Assembly: GCA_013399695.1 (NCBI GenBank)
Contig: VXAU01000306.1
Location: 64,315 to 128,314 of the forward strand
Origin: Formicarius rufipectus
Lineage: Eukaryota; Chordata; Aves; Passeriformes; Formicariidae
Reading direction: 5' to 3'
DNA length: 64,000 nt
A program made the position numbers and the translations under genes. The notes under the pieces were generated by a model. That model was given only the letters and a program-made list of their open reading frames with translations. It was not told where the DNA came from and did not search any database. Each line of letters starts with the position of its first letter. Position 1 is the first letter of the stretch. Shown here piece after piece: positions 13,839 through 27,630 of the stretch.

Positions 13839-16194
13839 TCTTGCTAGTGATAATACAAGCTAAATTACTTCAGGTCTCATCTTTTTCTGTCACCTTCCAA
13901 AGTATCCAATAATACTGACAAGTTATTTCACAGTTTATTGGGAAGGAACTGAATAAATCATGCAAAAAAGAATCATAAGACATGTTTCTAGAAGAGTTGT
14001 GCAACAGCAAGGTGCAGTATCTGTGAGGAAATGTTTACTCTCAGCTATGGTTTTTTGTTTTGATGGCCTACACTAAGTAACCCTGAGTACTCTAATCCTC
14101 CGAGCTGCCTTTGTAAGGAAGTAGCGTCCTAAAAGATTACACACTTAAGTTCCATCAGGTAATGACTGTTTCTTTGCAAAATTGCAAACTTCAGAGAGAA
14201 TAATGTTTTAAAGTATATTTCAGTAGCTTCTTTCTTCCCTTAAATTACTTAAGGTTTTTAAACCCCTATGCTTACCTAGAAGCTACAAATCATCATCTTT
14301 TTTTTTTTTTCTTCATCTTTCTTGGCCTTCAAAATGCCATTTCTTTCTAAATGTCATCTCCGACATCTGCCAGCTCTACAGGCGTAAGTGCAGAATAACT
14401 CCTATAACTGTTACCTATTAAATTTACAATGAATTTAGACGGTCCTATCGTTGTAACACATCTGGGCTACTACGTTTCTATTTAGTTCTGCCAAATAGAT
14501 TAGAGCAATGGTGTAAACAGAGAATTCTCTTCTTTTAGATATGCAGTAAGTTATCTTTGTTATTCTGCATGTGTAATTATGCAAATATCACCTTTGGAAA
14601 CCTATTACATTGATCATGGAAGAGAATACAGGAGATATGGTGTTCTCACTAACTGAAATATGCAAGAGACAATGGTGAAAGTGAGAGTAGCATTTAGCAT
14701 GATAATATTCCTATATATTTTTATTCTTCCTAGGAATACACCAAATTAACAAATCTTAACAAAATCAGCTGAAAGCATCTTATAGTTTTATTGTTGTCTT
14801 CACTATTTCCTCTTTTGGTATTCTTTAGCCATTTTGACTTCAAATTAAGACTGTTTTGAAAAGGGGGGTTGTCTCTGAAGGATTCTTAATCAGAAATGTA
14901 AGAAATATAATTTATTATCACATTAAAATTTTCAGCTACAGTAAACTAATTAATCTGCTACAGAAATTAGAATATTGAGGGGTAATGCTCTCATCCAGGA
15001 GTGATGAACCACCTTTACCGGTGGTTCTTTGAGTGACCTAAAACATTCATTTGTGATGGCTATCCGATGCCTGAGACTTTTGTACATCGAAATTATACCA
15101 AACTCTTTTCTTCAACTACATTCATCCTACCTTTCCTTTTGCTACTGATGCACACACCTTTCATTTTGATTTTCTTCTTTTCTCTTATTAATTTCAATTT
15201 CAGCTGACCTTCAGCTTTCCTGACTGCTCCTACATGTGCAAACAATTTCCTTGTGCTGCTGTTTCCGCCGTAAGTCACAGCTGCCCTTCCCTGAGCACAG
15301 ACAGGAGTCCTGTGTTCACCCATGTTGACGTTCTCACATGTTTGCTTGAAAGAACCATTCCTCTGCTCTGAGGACTCTGTGAAAAGCTAGCTCTCCTGCT
15401 CCGCTTTTCTCCTTGTGACAGTTTCCCTTGGGATGTTGCAAAGGAGGTACCTGAAGCATGCTTTGCTGAAGTACAGAGTTTTAATTCTTCCCTCCATCGT
15501 GCTTGCTTCCCTTGAACTCCAGTCTCAGGGTTAGTGCAGATCGTATTCTAAAGAATATCATAAAAAGTAGTACTTAGGTTAAACTATTTTAAAGTCAAAT
15601 TTGTTTAAGAGTGACAGGTCACAGACTAGGAGCTTACAAAGATGAGTAAAAATGCTACAAAGTTACAGTCTTTCCACTGCTACCAGTCTAATTTTAATTC
15701 TGAGTTTTAGAAAGGCATGTCTAGAATGACATGAGATAATTGATCCTGATTTGGATTATGAGGGTGAAATACTCAATTTTTAAAAGACATTCTCATGATT
15801 GATGACTCAGCTTTCCCTTCTTACCACTCCTTTTCTAGCATGCAATAGAAACGGTTGCTTCTTCCTGATTTTATCCACTCTTTATGATGTGGAATACATT
15901 AATGTAGTTATCAAGACTGCTGGTTTTCAACATGTACATTCAAAATTCTTCTCAGATTCATATATGATTTGTGCTATTTTCCTCCTGTGTCCCCGTACTT
16001 TACTAATTTTCTTCAATTTGCAAATCCTCATTTGCATTCATTAAAGTTGCTGTCATTTCTGCCATTCATCAAGCTTTTAAATTGCCTGCACTTTTAATCC
16101 AGTGTAATTTTTTGGTTGTTTTTCTAATCCAGTGTGATCTCTTCTTTTGCACATCTTGTAAAAAAAGAGTGGTTTCTATATATCAGAGCATTTG
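13839..16194. other. Unique AT-rich DNA
   Basis: No gene was recognised. The 15200-15500 part is a little GC-richer and has a few CpGs, but shows no convincing exon or promoter. A short duplicated phrase 'taatccagtgt' occurs near 16096 and 16125. A small hairpin at 15006-15027 is listed separately. Confidence 0.4.
15006..15027. repeat. Short inverted repeat, 8-bp stem
   Basis: 'gaaccacc' (15006-15013) pairs exactly with 'ggtggttc' (15020-15027) across a 6-base loop. There is no T run beside it. A perfect 8-bp stem is expected now and then by chance in 64 kb, so no function is claimed. Confidence 0.6.
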
Positions 16195-16446
<252 letters not shown>

Positions 16447-19400
16447 AGCTGAACTTGCTGAATATATGAAAACAGTAGTTCTTAATTTACCATATCTCTG
16501 TATTTCAGTAAGACACTTTGTTTTGTTAGGTTTCTTGACTGAGTTTAAATAATGATTTTTTTTTTTTTCCTGATATCTCACTAATTATCCTAAGGAAGGG
16601 AGTTTCTCCCATTCCTGTGAAAACAGGGAAAACAGATTTCGATGCTTTACCTCTTGCTGAGTGTCAGGTTTGACAGAGATACTGTGAATGCTTCATCTAT
16701 GAAAAAGTTCAGTCAGAATTCACACCATTTTATTTGCTAGAGAACTCTTCATGAGATGTAAATCTGTAAAAGACCACAGTTTTGATTCTGCCACTCCAAG
16801 ATTCGTTTGTCAGTGCTGTGATCAATTTCTATTCTTAGAAAAGAAAGGTCTGTGATGTAGAAGGCTACATCCAACAAAAGGAAAAAGTTGTGATGAGAGG
16901 ATGTCTGTCAGAAACTTGGCACAATTTTATTCCAGAACTAACATTAACATTGACTAACAAGAGTTAACAAATCAGTATTTATCACAGTGAAGTTTCTTGT
17001 GGCAGCACTTTTTATACTTTACAGATAAATGTTAAAGTACAGTGTTTCCTGACTCGCATCCTGCCCTGCAGCTACATAGGACACCAGCAATTCTGAATTG
17101 CGCTAACCTTGTAGCAGAACCGTGAAGTAAGATGGCATATGTGGTGAGGGACTCAGCCGGCCAGAGAGCTGGCACCGGCAGAGCTGATGAGATAGGTCAA
17201 ATCAAGTTTAAATTGACTCTAAATGTTATGGCAGGCTGAAGTTTTCTTCCCTGACATATTTTGGATTCTGACTGCTCAGGCCTGAAGCTTTCATTCAAAG
17301 ACAAATATGGGCTGACAATTGCTGTTTGTAGGAGGCCTACTTTTAGGAGAAGGCATACTGTGTCTTCAATGGAAACTAGTTATCCTTTGGATAAATTACC
17401 AGAATTGGTTTCAAACCACTAGTTGAGGCCTAAACATTCTGAATTTTCAAAGAAGATTTACATTTATAAGCAAATTAAAATATTTTTCATTTAAATTTTT
17501 CCCATTTACCTCTCCAATTTCATTCCCGAACTCTGATAAAATGTGCAGTTTGTCACTATAATATATATAGGATTTTTTGGACAAGTTTGTGTAATTTATA
17601 CTAAGTGTAGAAATTCAATTTTATAAAATGCAAAACATATTTGAATGTACATTATTTCTTCCTTATCTTAGGAACTTTTAATGGCCTTCATTTTTCTCTC
17701 AAACTTCAGGGTTAGCACTTTAATACCCTTTCTCATAACCCAAAGAATTGCTGTTGCTGCTGATTTACATATTCTTTCAATACAAAATCTTAAATGGAAG
17801 GAAAGAATTATCTTTTTGATATTTGCATGCTGTTTTCAAAGTTTTCCCTAATCATCAACAGAATGAAACCTTGAGTAAAATTATATCAATAAACCTTCCT
17901 AAGTGGCTTGAAATAATAATTATTGAATATTAATAATAACAAAATGAGTTTAAGGAAAGAGATCTAAAATGTTGTGGTATTTTTTTTCCTTATTGTTTGG
18001 AGTAAAGTGTACTGCTTCTCTGTGTTAAAAGCATGTGTTTCACTTAGCCTGTCACATAGTATAGTTTATGTTTTTGCCCATCCATTTAGTAACTTTAGTA
18101 ACATATTAAAGGACAAAGGCCTTTTTTATATAATGTTTGATTTTTCAATTTCCTCATATTCTTTCCTTTTTGTTTGTGTCATCTCCTTTGCATGGGGAGT
18201 AACACAGATGCAAGCTATTTTTTTAATAATCATTCTATAAGATATAAGAATGTTTTGAGAGAAAACTTTCTTGCCTTCCATCTCCACTTGAAGAAGGTAA
18301 GGTTTTTTAATTTACTTATACTGATGCAGTTATTTAGAAAGAAATTTGTTTACCTGCTACCAAGTAGCCTAAAGATAACAGTCATCATGAAGACAGAGAA
18401 TAAAGCATTTAAACTTCTTCAACTGGTCAAAAAACTGCTTTGGTTCTTTCCATAATTTATTTTTGAAAATACATATGAAGTAGAAATCCAACATGTATTT
18501 AGGTTAGTTGTCTTATTGTTCACAGTCCAGAATATTCCTTTGACAGTGGTTACCAATGTCATGATTTCAAATGCTATGACTCACTCTCTTAACACTCTGA
18601 TGACAGAGAAGATGGGGATTGTACTATTTTTTCATAAAAGGTCTTCCGTTCAGAGTACTTTCCATAAAAATGAGAAATGTAGTTTCAGTTACCTCCTCTG
18701 TGAAACAGACTGAGACACCCAGTTCTTATTTTCCAAGATACTTGGAAAGAAAAGAGCTAAGCAGGGAATATGCATCCCACTGTCCCTACTGATACTATGA
18801 GACTGGGCAGAAAGACTTGTGTAGTGGCATGAGAGTCTCTCCAGCTCAGTACTCAGTGTGAATGGGGAAGCTTGGTTCCAGTTCAGAGCCAAAAGGCAGG
18901 AGCTGACAGCTATTTGTATCATGTTTTAGCCTGGAGGTGTTAGAACTATTTGCTTTTTAGCTTCAGGTTCTGCTAAAGTCTTTGGTGATGGCTGTGAAGG
19001 TCTCTGACCCTGCATATATTTTTATCAACTGCAAAAACGATTGAGCTCTGCTCTATGGAGAGTGAGACACCTCATTCTTGTGTGGCTGCTGCTCAGTTTG
19101 ATGCCTGAGCTCTGCTTGGACTTAGGTAGGAGGGAATCTACATGAGCCCAGCTTGCCATAAACTGATATTTATTTTATGAATTTAAAAAAATTACCATCT
19201 TAGGAATGAAAAATCATTGTTTCCAAGTGGAACAATACTTATATTAATATTTACTCCTGCTGTAATAATGCTTAAAAGAATAATTAATATTTGCTTTGTA
19301 TTGTCAAGTTGATTAAGATATGCAAACATTGAGCCTTTGTTTTTAGGTATTAATATGTTTGCTAGCACTTTATGAACAATAAGCTACAACTATAATCTAG

Positions 19401-22400
19401 GTTGTAGAACTAAAGATGTTAATGTTATTAATTAATAGTATCAAGTTTTTAATCATAATTTTAAATGTTGGGTCATTTTTCATTGCATTGAAGAACACTG
19501 GCAGTTTTCCCAATGGTAGATTGTTTTGGAGAAGTGACAGCTTTGTGATCATTCTTTCCAAATATTGAAGATAATTGCAACTGTTCCAGAAAAATGCTAC
19601 ACAGCCTCGGGCAATATTTCATGTTTAGCATTTAAAAGTAATTTGAAGAGTGGAAACTCATTATGTATCTTAATATGTATATGTTTCTGTTAGAAAGGCA
19701 AACAGGTGTAAATTGATCTTGAAATTTTGCATGTTATTTACATTAAAATGGAGGTACACACTGCATGATGCTGTTATGTCTTATTTCAGAACACTGAACC
19801 ATTTGTTAGCAGTGTAGCCTGGAGTTCCAGTTCAGCAGTGTACTCAAAATATGTACCAAACTTTAAAGGTCACTGAAATTAATAGGCTTTAGAAATGAGT
19901 TTAACCTCTTGTCACTAGTTATTTACTATATTGAATCATTATCTAGGTAGATGTTATTTCATTGAGTGGAAAAAATTAACCAGAAAAACTGATTCTATAA
20001 GTATTTCTGTAAACTTAAGCTTTAAACTTTGTTGGGTGTCAGATAAGGTGGATACCAGTGGCACTCTTTCCTGTTGACTGTAGCAAATAATAATGGAACT
20101 TTAAGAATAGTCATGATTCTAGAAATTTAAAGCCAAAACTTTATGATTTCTGAAGCAAGAGTTTGTAGTCCAGGTTTTCCCTTCTGGAAACATACCAGTG
20201 CCATCAGGTGTTGCTCATTTAACTCAGTAGACCTTGTTATTAAGGGTTACCACCTTGGTAGTTTTTCATAATAGGCTACCTGTAACATGCATTTTTAGGT
20301 CTTTGTTTTGCTTAGAATTTTTCATCTAAAGTAAATAAAATTTCATGTGCAGTTTTTCAGTCAAACAAAGGATGCCTTCTTAGAAAAATCTTTGGAATTC
20401 CAGAACAAATATATGTGTGTATTAAGATATAAACTGCTCCAGAAGTATTGAGGGTGCCAGTGACATGGGGCATTGCTTGTATTATACCATTGAAGAATAG
20501 CTCTCAATTTGGAAATAGAAGGAATGGTTTCAAACAATTATTCTGGCAGCATGGTAAATGAAGTTCCCAAGAATTGAATATCTCTAAGCAACTTCATAGT
20601 AATTTCTGTTAATGTTACTTGCCTTGATTCTAATACTAAGAAATACTTGTTGGCAAGTGTATGGAAATGGTTGTTTACATTCTATTTAATATAAACAACA
20701 AACCATAAGAAATTTAATAGTTTTATTTCATCATCAGTCTTAAGGTCATAATTTGCTTATCCTTATTTTATTGTAGCTTGCTGTTTTTATGGATCCATCT
20801 TTGAATTATCTCAGTAATTTCTTAGCTGAATACCTAATTTTACTTATATATAAATGCAATTACAGTTTATATCATTGACATTTGAATCTTTGTGCATTCA
20901 TTAAGCTTGCACATTGTTCAAGCAGTGATGTGATTTGAATACTAATAAAAGAAGCTTTCAGGGTTCAGTATTTCCGTATTTATCTTTTAGAGAGTTTTTG
21001 TTTATTATATAAGTTATATTTCAGAAGTCAAAATTGTCATGTTATTGGTATTTCTATGTAAGGGATTAATTTTTAGAAAGAACAAGTGCGTTCATTGGAA
21101 AGCCACAGTTATAAAGGCAGAGATGGAAAACCATCACTATGGTGATGGGGATGAGTTGTTATATGCCTCATTTCAATTTATTTTGTACTGGCATGGGTTC
21201 AAATTTAGATATCTAAAGTGAGCAAGTGTTTGATACCAACAGCCTTTCACTTCATTGAATGGCTCCTGAACCATTCACTGGAAGTAGGAAAGGAGACCAT
21301 GTTGCAGTAGGTGAGCCGTGTGAAAGGTGATTGAGAGTGTTAGGGGAAAATACTGATGAGTAGAGATTACCTATTTTTTTTCAGACTGAGGGGAGCTATC
21401 CGAGGAACAAATTAATGTAGCAAATTCTTTAAAAGTGTCACAGAAACATCCTATAGATGGTTAGAATTAAGTCAGTCTTTAGCAATAGGTCTTCACTTAT
21501 CACCTCACCCCAGCTAAAACTTTCCAAATTCAAAGCTTTTGGAAAAACATGACTTTTCGGTGCTATTACTACCTGGTAATTATTTTTTGATTCCTACTAA
21601 CAGGAAAAAAAAAAAACAAAAAACAAAAACATGATTTAAATCAATTTAATCAGGTACACCCACAACTTGAAATGCATAGTCAGGCTTTGGAGTTAGATAC
21701 AAAACTGGTACTCCTGAAAATATATTATAACCTCTGTAAACTATAAGATCCTCTGTAGTTTCAGATAAATAACTGCAATTCTGGCACTTTAGAATAACAT
21801 TTCATAATACTGGAGAAATACTGAAAGTTAAGAATATACTTGGGATATGATAATTGGCCTGTCATGTGTTCTTCCTTTGGCATTCACCCTTACCTAATAA
21901 GCCAGTGTAACAGGGCGTGATGTGCTGTCAAGATGATTTGACAAGCCTGGGAAATTTCAAAGACAGTACCTTGTTGTGTAAGATTTTTTTATTTATTAAT
22001 ACACTTCCAAGGAATTTTTGAAATCTATTTACTGCCCTGTTTTCATAGTCCACTGGAGTAGTGAGAACAGCAGCATGGCAATATTTGTTTCCAACAGCTC
22101 GGAGCTGGCAGCATACAGAGAACTACTGTGAGCAGATAGCACAGGATCTGTGGCTGATTTCTCTTTACTTCCTTGACTGTGTATTTTTAGTTTTTGTAAT
22201 AATGCCTCATGGCCGTGATCTTGATTAAGTCATCCAACTTACAAAAATGTGCATGCTAATTGTGGAGAACTTTTTCTTAATTTGAAATTGCATCTTTTTT
22301 TTAAAACTTTGGCAAAGAACTTGGAGACAGCTCCTATGTTTTCCTCATGATAAATCACAAATTTGAAATTACAAATACTTTTCTTTGCTTCTGAATGCCC

Positions 22401-24090
22401 TCACTGCAAGATTAAATGACAGTGAGAAATACAAGTAAATGCATTCCTCTATTCCTTGATAGACAGGAAAAAAAAAAGAAAAAGAAAAAGAAAAAAGCCC
22501 ACCATACCTATATATAACTATATATTGTGATGGAAGCGTAATATAAGTTTCCATATTATTAATGAAGCAAAAATACATTATGCAGTTCTCACAATTTGTG
22601 CTGAAGCAATCTGTATTTTACTGTTGAATTAGGAATTACTATGAATAGGGAGTTATAGGAATACAGCTACATCTAATCTCAGACCTTCCAAATCTATTGG
22701 TGCATTAGTAGGGTTCCAGGTAACTTGCACATCTGGAAAGCCAAGGCATGCATATCAATTCCTCAGAATTTGCACAGAAAGACTCAGATGAAAACCAAAC
22801 AGAGGTGAAGTAAAGTAATGCTGGGCAGGTGAGGAAAAAGCTAGTCAGAATGTGCATCACAAATAGGAACGGTCTTACTTTTTTCATCAGGAAAGCCTTT
22901 TTGGTATTATTTCTGTCTTTTTTGTTTGGTTTGGTTGGTTGATTGGTTTTTGCTTTGGTGGTGGTTTTCCGTTAGCTGTTTCTATCCAATTTATAAAGAC
23001 CTAACAAAAAATAGTAAATTTATTTAGGGAGAATAGTACTGTGATTCAATGGAAAGCCAAACCCTCCTCTCCCTTTTCCTTTGTGTGCTTTTAAACAGTA
23101 AATGACCAATGTATAAGGTATTTTCGAAAAGCAAGAAAGAGCATTTTGCTTACTGAAGAGATATCACATTTGAACTTTGGTTGCCAGTAGGAAATTGGAT
23201 TTGCTTATGAATGGGAATACAAAGTAAATTTGCTCCTTTTACAAATGTCTTATAAACAGCCTCTGAATTCAGATAAAATGGGGAGTGGCTGTAGCCATTC
23301 CTCTGTAATAACCCTGTGAACACAATGTAGCAGTGGAGGTATTTGGAAGATCCTATTTTCTTAGATCCCATTGACACTGCAGTTATCTTCACAAAAACTT
23401 ATGTGAAGCTTCAATAGCTTAAACATCACCTACAGCAGATCCTCCATGATATTGTGGCTGGATGTAGATGTGTACCATGATTTTTAAACTTGTCTCTTAC
23501 TGAAAATAGTCACAGTTCTTGACTTCTATCAAAAGAAAAACTACAAGATACTTAAGTAATTTTTTTCTCAGATAAAGGTTGTAAATTGAGAAATGTCATT
23601 TTGAGCAGGAGATGGGAATGTTCTTAATCACATGCCTTTTATGGACTGTGCTTCTAGAATTGCATTAATCCATTACATACTCACAAATAAAAGGTTAAAT
23701 GTGTTATATTTTTGAACATCCTTAGCTACTTGTTTTGGTACTACCATTAATTTGTCCTTTCAGAGTTTTCTTACATTTACCAGCCCTTAGCTTGTTCAGT
23801 CACAATTTATAAACAAACAAACAAAAGACAATAAGAACATAAGGCATCTTGTGATCCTGTAGGATTTGCAATAGGAACTTCTTTCTTCTAGCTTTCTTAT
23901 GGAATCTAAAAGTTCTTTGAATCACGTGTTATCTGGAAAGATGCTTGGATTTGTTTGATATCTGACCATAAGTTAACTGATACCAAAAGCAACCAGGTAG
24001 CTTTGAAATTCTTGAAACTGTGCACATATGGTTACAACATGCAGACATAGTCTGATGTTGTTTCAGTAGTTGATCTGAGTGGACATTATG
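16447..24090. other. Unique AT-rich DNA
   Basis: No repeat family or gene was recognised over about 7.6 kb. There are small A-rich runs at about 21603-21630 and 22467-22496. The 17040-17200 and 18700-18950 parts are somewhat GC-richer without a recognisable signal. Confidence 0.4.
22467..22496. repeat. Purine-rich A/G simple tract
   Basis: About 30 bases of A with regularly spaced G ('aaaaagaaaaag' units), a low-complexity tract. Confidence 0.8.
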
Positions 24091-24350
24091 TAGAACCATA
24101 GAGTATCTCAAGCTGGAAGGGACCCATAAGAATCACCATAAGTCTAACTCCCTGCTCCTGACACAGCTTCCTAAAATTAAGTCATTTGACTAAAAACACT
24201 GTCCAGATGCATCCTGAACTCTTGACAGGCTAGGTGCTATGATCTCTTCCCTGGGAAGCTTGTTCCAGTGATTGACCATCCTGTCAGTGAAAAGAAAGTT
24301 TTTGCTCATGTCAAGTCTGAACTTTCCCTGGCACAGCTTCCTGTGAAGCT
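24091..24350 (-). repeat. CR1 LINE, 3'-end fragment (antisense)
   Basis: Read on the plus strand this is the reverse complement of the CR1 3' end: 'accatagagtatctcaagct', 'ggaagggacccata', 'agtctaactccctgctcctg', 'ctgggaagcttgttccagtg', 'tgaccatcctgtcagtgaa', 'gtctgaactttccctggcac', 'agcttcctgtg'. The order and spacing follow the avian CR1 subfamilies in which this region describes an untranslated tail. The copy is 5' truncated and moderately diverged, with no coding potential. Confidence 0.85.
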
Positions 24351-25937
24351 GTGTTATGAATCCATTCAAGTTAAAGGTCCAAGTTCTGGCAGGTAAGAAA
24401 GTGCAGGGATGTTTTTTAAGCTGTATTGTTGGCTGGACAAAAGCTGAGATGAGCTGCTCTCATTATTGCACTTACAGTAGAGCTACTCTGAGATGGCTTT
24501 GTCAGTTCTGCCTTCCCCTGAAGTTTTCCCTGAACTGTGCAGACAAAGAGAGGCCTGCATGTGTCAGAAGTTGATTGTCCAAGACACTAGGTTACAATTA
24601 AAGACAAAATTCTCATCTCTAAACATCTCTAAGCTTTGCTGGCAGAGTGGTAATACACTGTGTTTGGTGGGGTAGAATTACAAATGTGTATGTTACTGGT
24701 TCTGGATAATTGCATGCTGTGCTTTGAACTTACTTTAAATTCACTTCATGCCATCATAACTGTACAAAATGCAATAGAGTGGAACCAACCTGTCCTAGCT
24801 AATACCAGATCTCTAGATGTATATCCATGTTTAAGGCTTGTTCTAAGACTTCGTCAGTAATAACTGTGTTTACCAATGTAATAATTTATATAAATTTTCA
24901 CAATCTGTTGCTCGTTTCCTTGAGTCTAAAGTAAGAGAGAGAGGTAACCATTAACAGAAAAATGAAGAACTTCTTTGTAATAAATATCAGAAACACATTA
25001 AAAACTAAAAATTATTAATTTTCCTGGTGGTTTTGTTGCTCATTTGGAAAAATACTAAAGCCCTCTGAACCTTTTTTCTCCCCCAAGAGCTTTTGCTTTC
25101 TAATACAATATAGTATCTGACAATACACCATCAGATAAGTTGCTATGTTTCTTAGAAAATGAGACTCAAAGAAGGTCAACAAGTAACCACAATGTTTCAT
25201 TTTGTTAGATATTTCCCCGTATCAATACTTTTAGTTTCCTTAACCCTAACTCTTTTTATAAATGGATATTTTTCATTAAAAATACTAGATATCAACTACT
25301 TTCTGATGTAAATCTCCATAGGAAATGGTGATAAATATGTTCACAGTGGTAAATAAGTACATTAGGGCATATTAGTTTTAATATTGATCAAGAATCCTCT
25401 GAAATTATTGCAAGGTTTGTTTTGGAGGTTTTTTCCTCTTGACTTCAATGAAGGTTTTGTTCAGGTCTAATGATCTCAGATGCTTAGGTCATTTCAGTTG
25501 TGTTGCAGCGAGTGTGAAAGATTATAATCCTTATTCACAAATTTTAATTCTGATTTTTTTTTTTTTAATCTGTGTATTCTAAAACATTTTACTCATCACG
25601 ACAGAAAACTGGCAAGGATAATGGAAATTTGTGATTACTTGATTTTATTTGTCAAAAATAAATGAAAACCCACAGAATTCTGTTCTGATATATATATATA
25701 TGCTATCAGTAGTAGCTTTAGCTAATTAGGAAAATATGTTTCCAGATAAATCAGTTTTCTTTTTTTGCTTTGCATTAGTTGTACTCTGGCAAAAACACAT
25801 TATGTTATTAAATTTTGAATTTGATCCCTTTGCTCAAGGTGATATTATATCTATCACTTCATTACTCTTCCTGTAAAATTCATTAATGAGGTCAAGGGAG
25901 AGTCTTATGTTATTGTTTGAGTGTCTCTTTTTATGAA

Positions 25938-26126
25938 TTAATTTCGGTAGGAATTTATTTTAATAATTTTTGTTATTGCCTGTGTAAGTATTTGGCAGAC
26001 TGCATTAATTGCAAAAAATTGGCCTATAATTACTGCCATTACCCACATCCTACCAGGTTTCAAAATTGCAGAAATAATTACTATCCTAAGAGAGTCGGGC
26101 AACTTTTCAAATGCTGCATTATACAT
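25938..26126 (-). pseudogene. Possible non-CR1 LINE reverse-transcriptase relic
   Basis: The minus-strand frame reads 'EKLPDSLRIVIISAILKPGR' and later 'QILTQAITKII'. The first piece resembles the L1/Tx1-type reverse-transcriptase block of general form L-P-x-S-x-x-x-A-x-I-S-x-I-x-K-P-G. The second lies about where the '.KIL.K.LA.R' block sits in that family. The Y-R-P-I-S-L-L-N block expected between them is not recognisable. L1-type copies are scarce in birds, which makes this either an old relic or a chance resemblance. Only about 60 codons are open and nothing functional remains. Confidence 0.25.
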
Positions 26127-27585
26127 GCTACACTAAATACCACGAAAGACTTGACTGAAATATTAATTTATCTCAGCTGGAAATCCTAATGTGCATTTCT
26201 GCAAGGAGATTTGATTATAGACAGAATTATTTTGCTTGAATTTTCAGAAAAATCTACAATTCTGAAAATTTATATTTTGTTTTTATTTGCTAAAATGAAC
26301 TGGTAGATACACACGTAATACTGTTTTTCATACTAAATGTCTAATATCAACTTCATTTGTGCCTTTTTTCTGTATAAGCTTCAAATGCTTATACATTTGA
26401 AATACATTTGATATACAAGGAAATGTCTGTGGAGACATTTAAGTAAGGAAGAATAGGAACTCCTTAGAAAATGGCATTTCTCAGAACAACATTTTCTTCA
26501 GCAATGATGTGTATCTTAGGTGTTTTTAATAGTCTCTACTTTATGCACTATTTTTTCTCTCATTTTCTTTCATTCATTATAATGTCAATGTTAAAAGAAA
26601 GCCAATAATGTATGACAGAATTATATGAAGACTCCTAAACTACCTTTAGATTTGTCATTTGTTTGAGCCTCCAGAACAGTGACTTCTGTGTGATGTAACC
26701 AACTTGTACCACATTGATAGTACAGTCTCAGGTCCCACTGCACCAGGTTGCTTAGGAAAGAGGATGTGTAGAGCACAAGACTGCCTTCTCTCCTGCTTCT
26801 GGAGGAAGTAAAGTGGAGAGGCAGAGTGAAAGGAAATCACCTACAGAAAGTGTGTATTTAGCCCCAAGGCAGTAAGGTGACCCAGGCTGTTAGACTTCTG
26901 CCTTTTGTGTGGTTACTAAAGTCAAATGTTGTATAGAGCCTATAAGTTCCTCTGCTGCAGTGATTTTTGTCTGTAAAACCCAAAGGTGATCCTGGTACTT
27001 GAATCTTAATTAAATCTTCCTACCTGAGTGGTAGAAAACAAATAAAGTCATGAACTCTGTGGGTCCCCTGCATCTTGTGGAAAGTCTATGAGTGTCATTT
27101 TCCCCCCATTTCTTGTGTTGCAAACATTCACATGTTTTTTTGTTTGTATTTCAGCTTTACCTGCTCCATTTGCTGAGACTTTGCAATAGACTCTCTCTGC
27201 CACCTGGCTCCTGACCAGTGCAGTCACCCATAGCCCATTTGACAGCCTGTTGTCTCAATGCATTTCAGAGGAAAAAAAGGTAGACATGCTGAAAATAGGT
27301 TTTTACCTTACTACCTTGTGGTAACTTCATACATCAGTGGCTCAGAAAGAAGGTGATGGAGGATTTAGTGACAGCTGCAGTGAGCAAGAGTCAAACTCTG
27401 TACCCTAAAAGCAAGCTAAACATTCTCTGTGTCTGTCTGTGACATAGTCCTACCTCACAAATGACTGAGGTTACTGCTGAACATGACAACAAATGGTCAG
27501 AATTTCCTTATTCCCTGTGAATAGCTATTTTTTGAAGTCCCCAGAAGCAAGGATCAAATATCGTTCCAGGCAATAGATGTTAAGG

Positions 27586-27630
27586 AAAAAAAAAAAGGAA
27601 AAAAGGCAAAAACAAAACCAAAAAAACCCA
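27586..27630. repeat. A-rich low-complexity tract
   Basis: About 45 bases of A with a few G and C residues, similar in character to the tract at 7638. No retrotransposon body was recognised beside it. Confidence 0.8.

Noticed and set aside
13839..14600. Octamer-type POU site 'atgcaaat' near 14579
   Set aside because: An 8-base AT-rich motif is expected by chance in this window, with no cluster of other sites.
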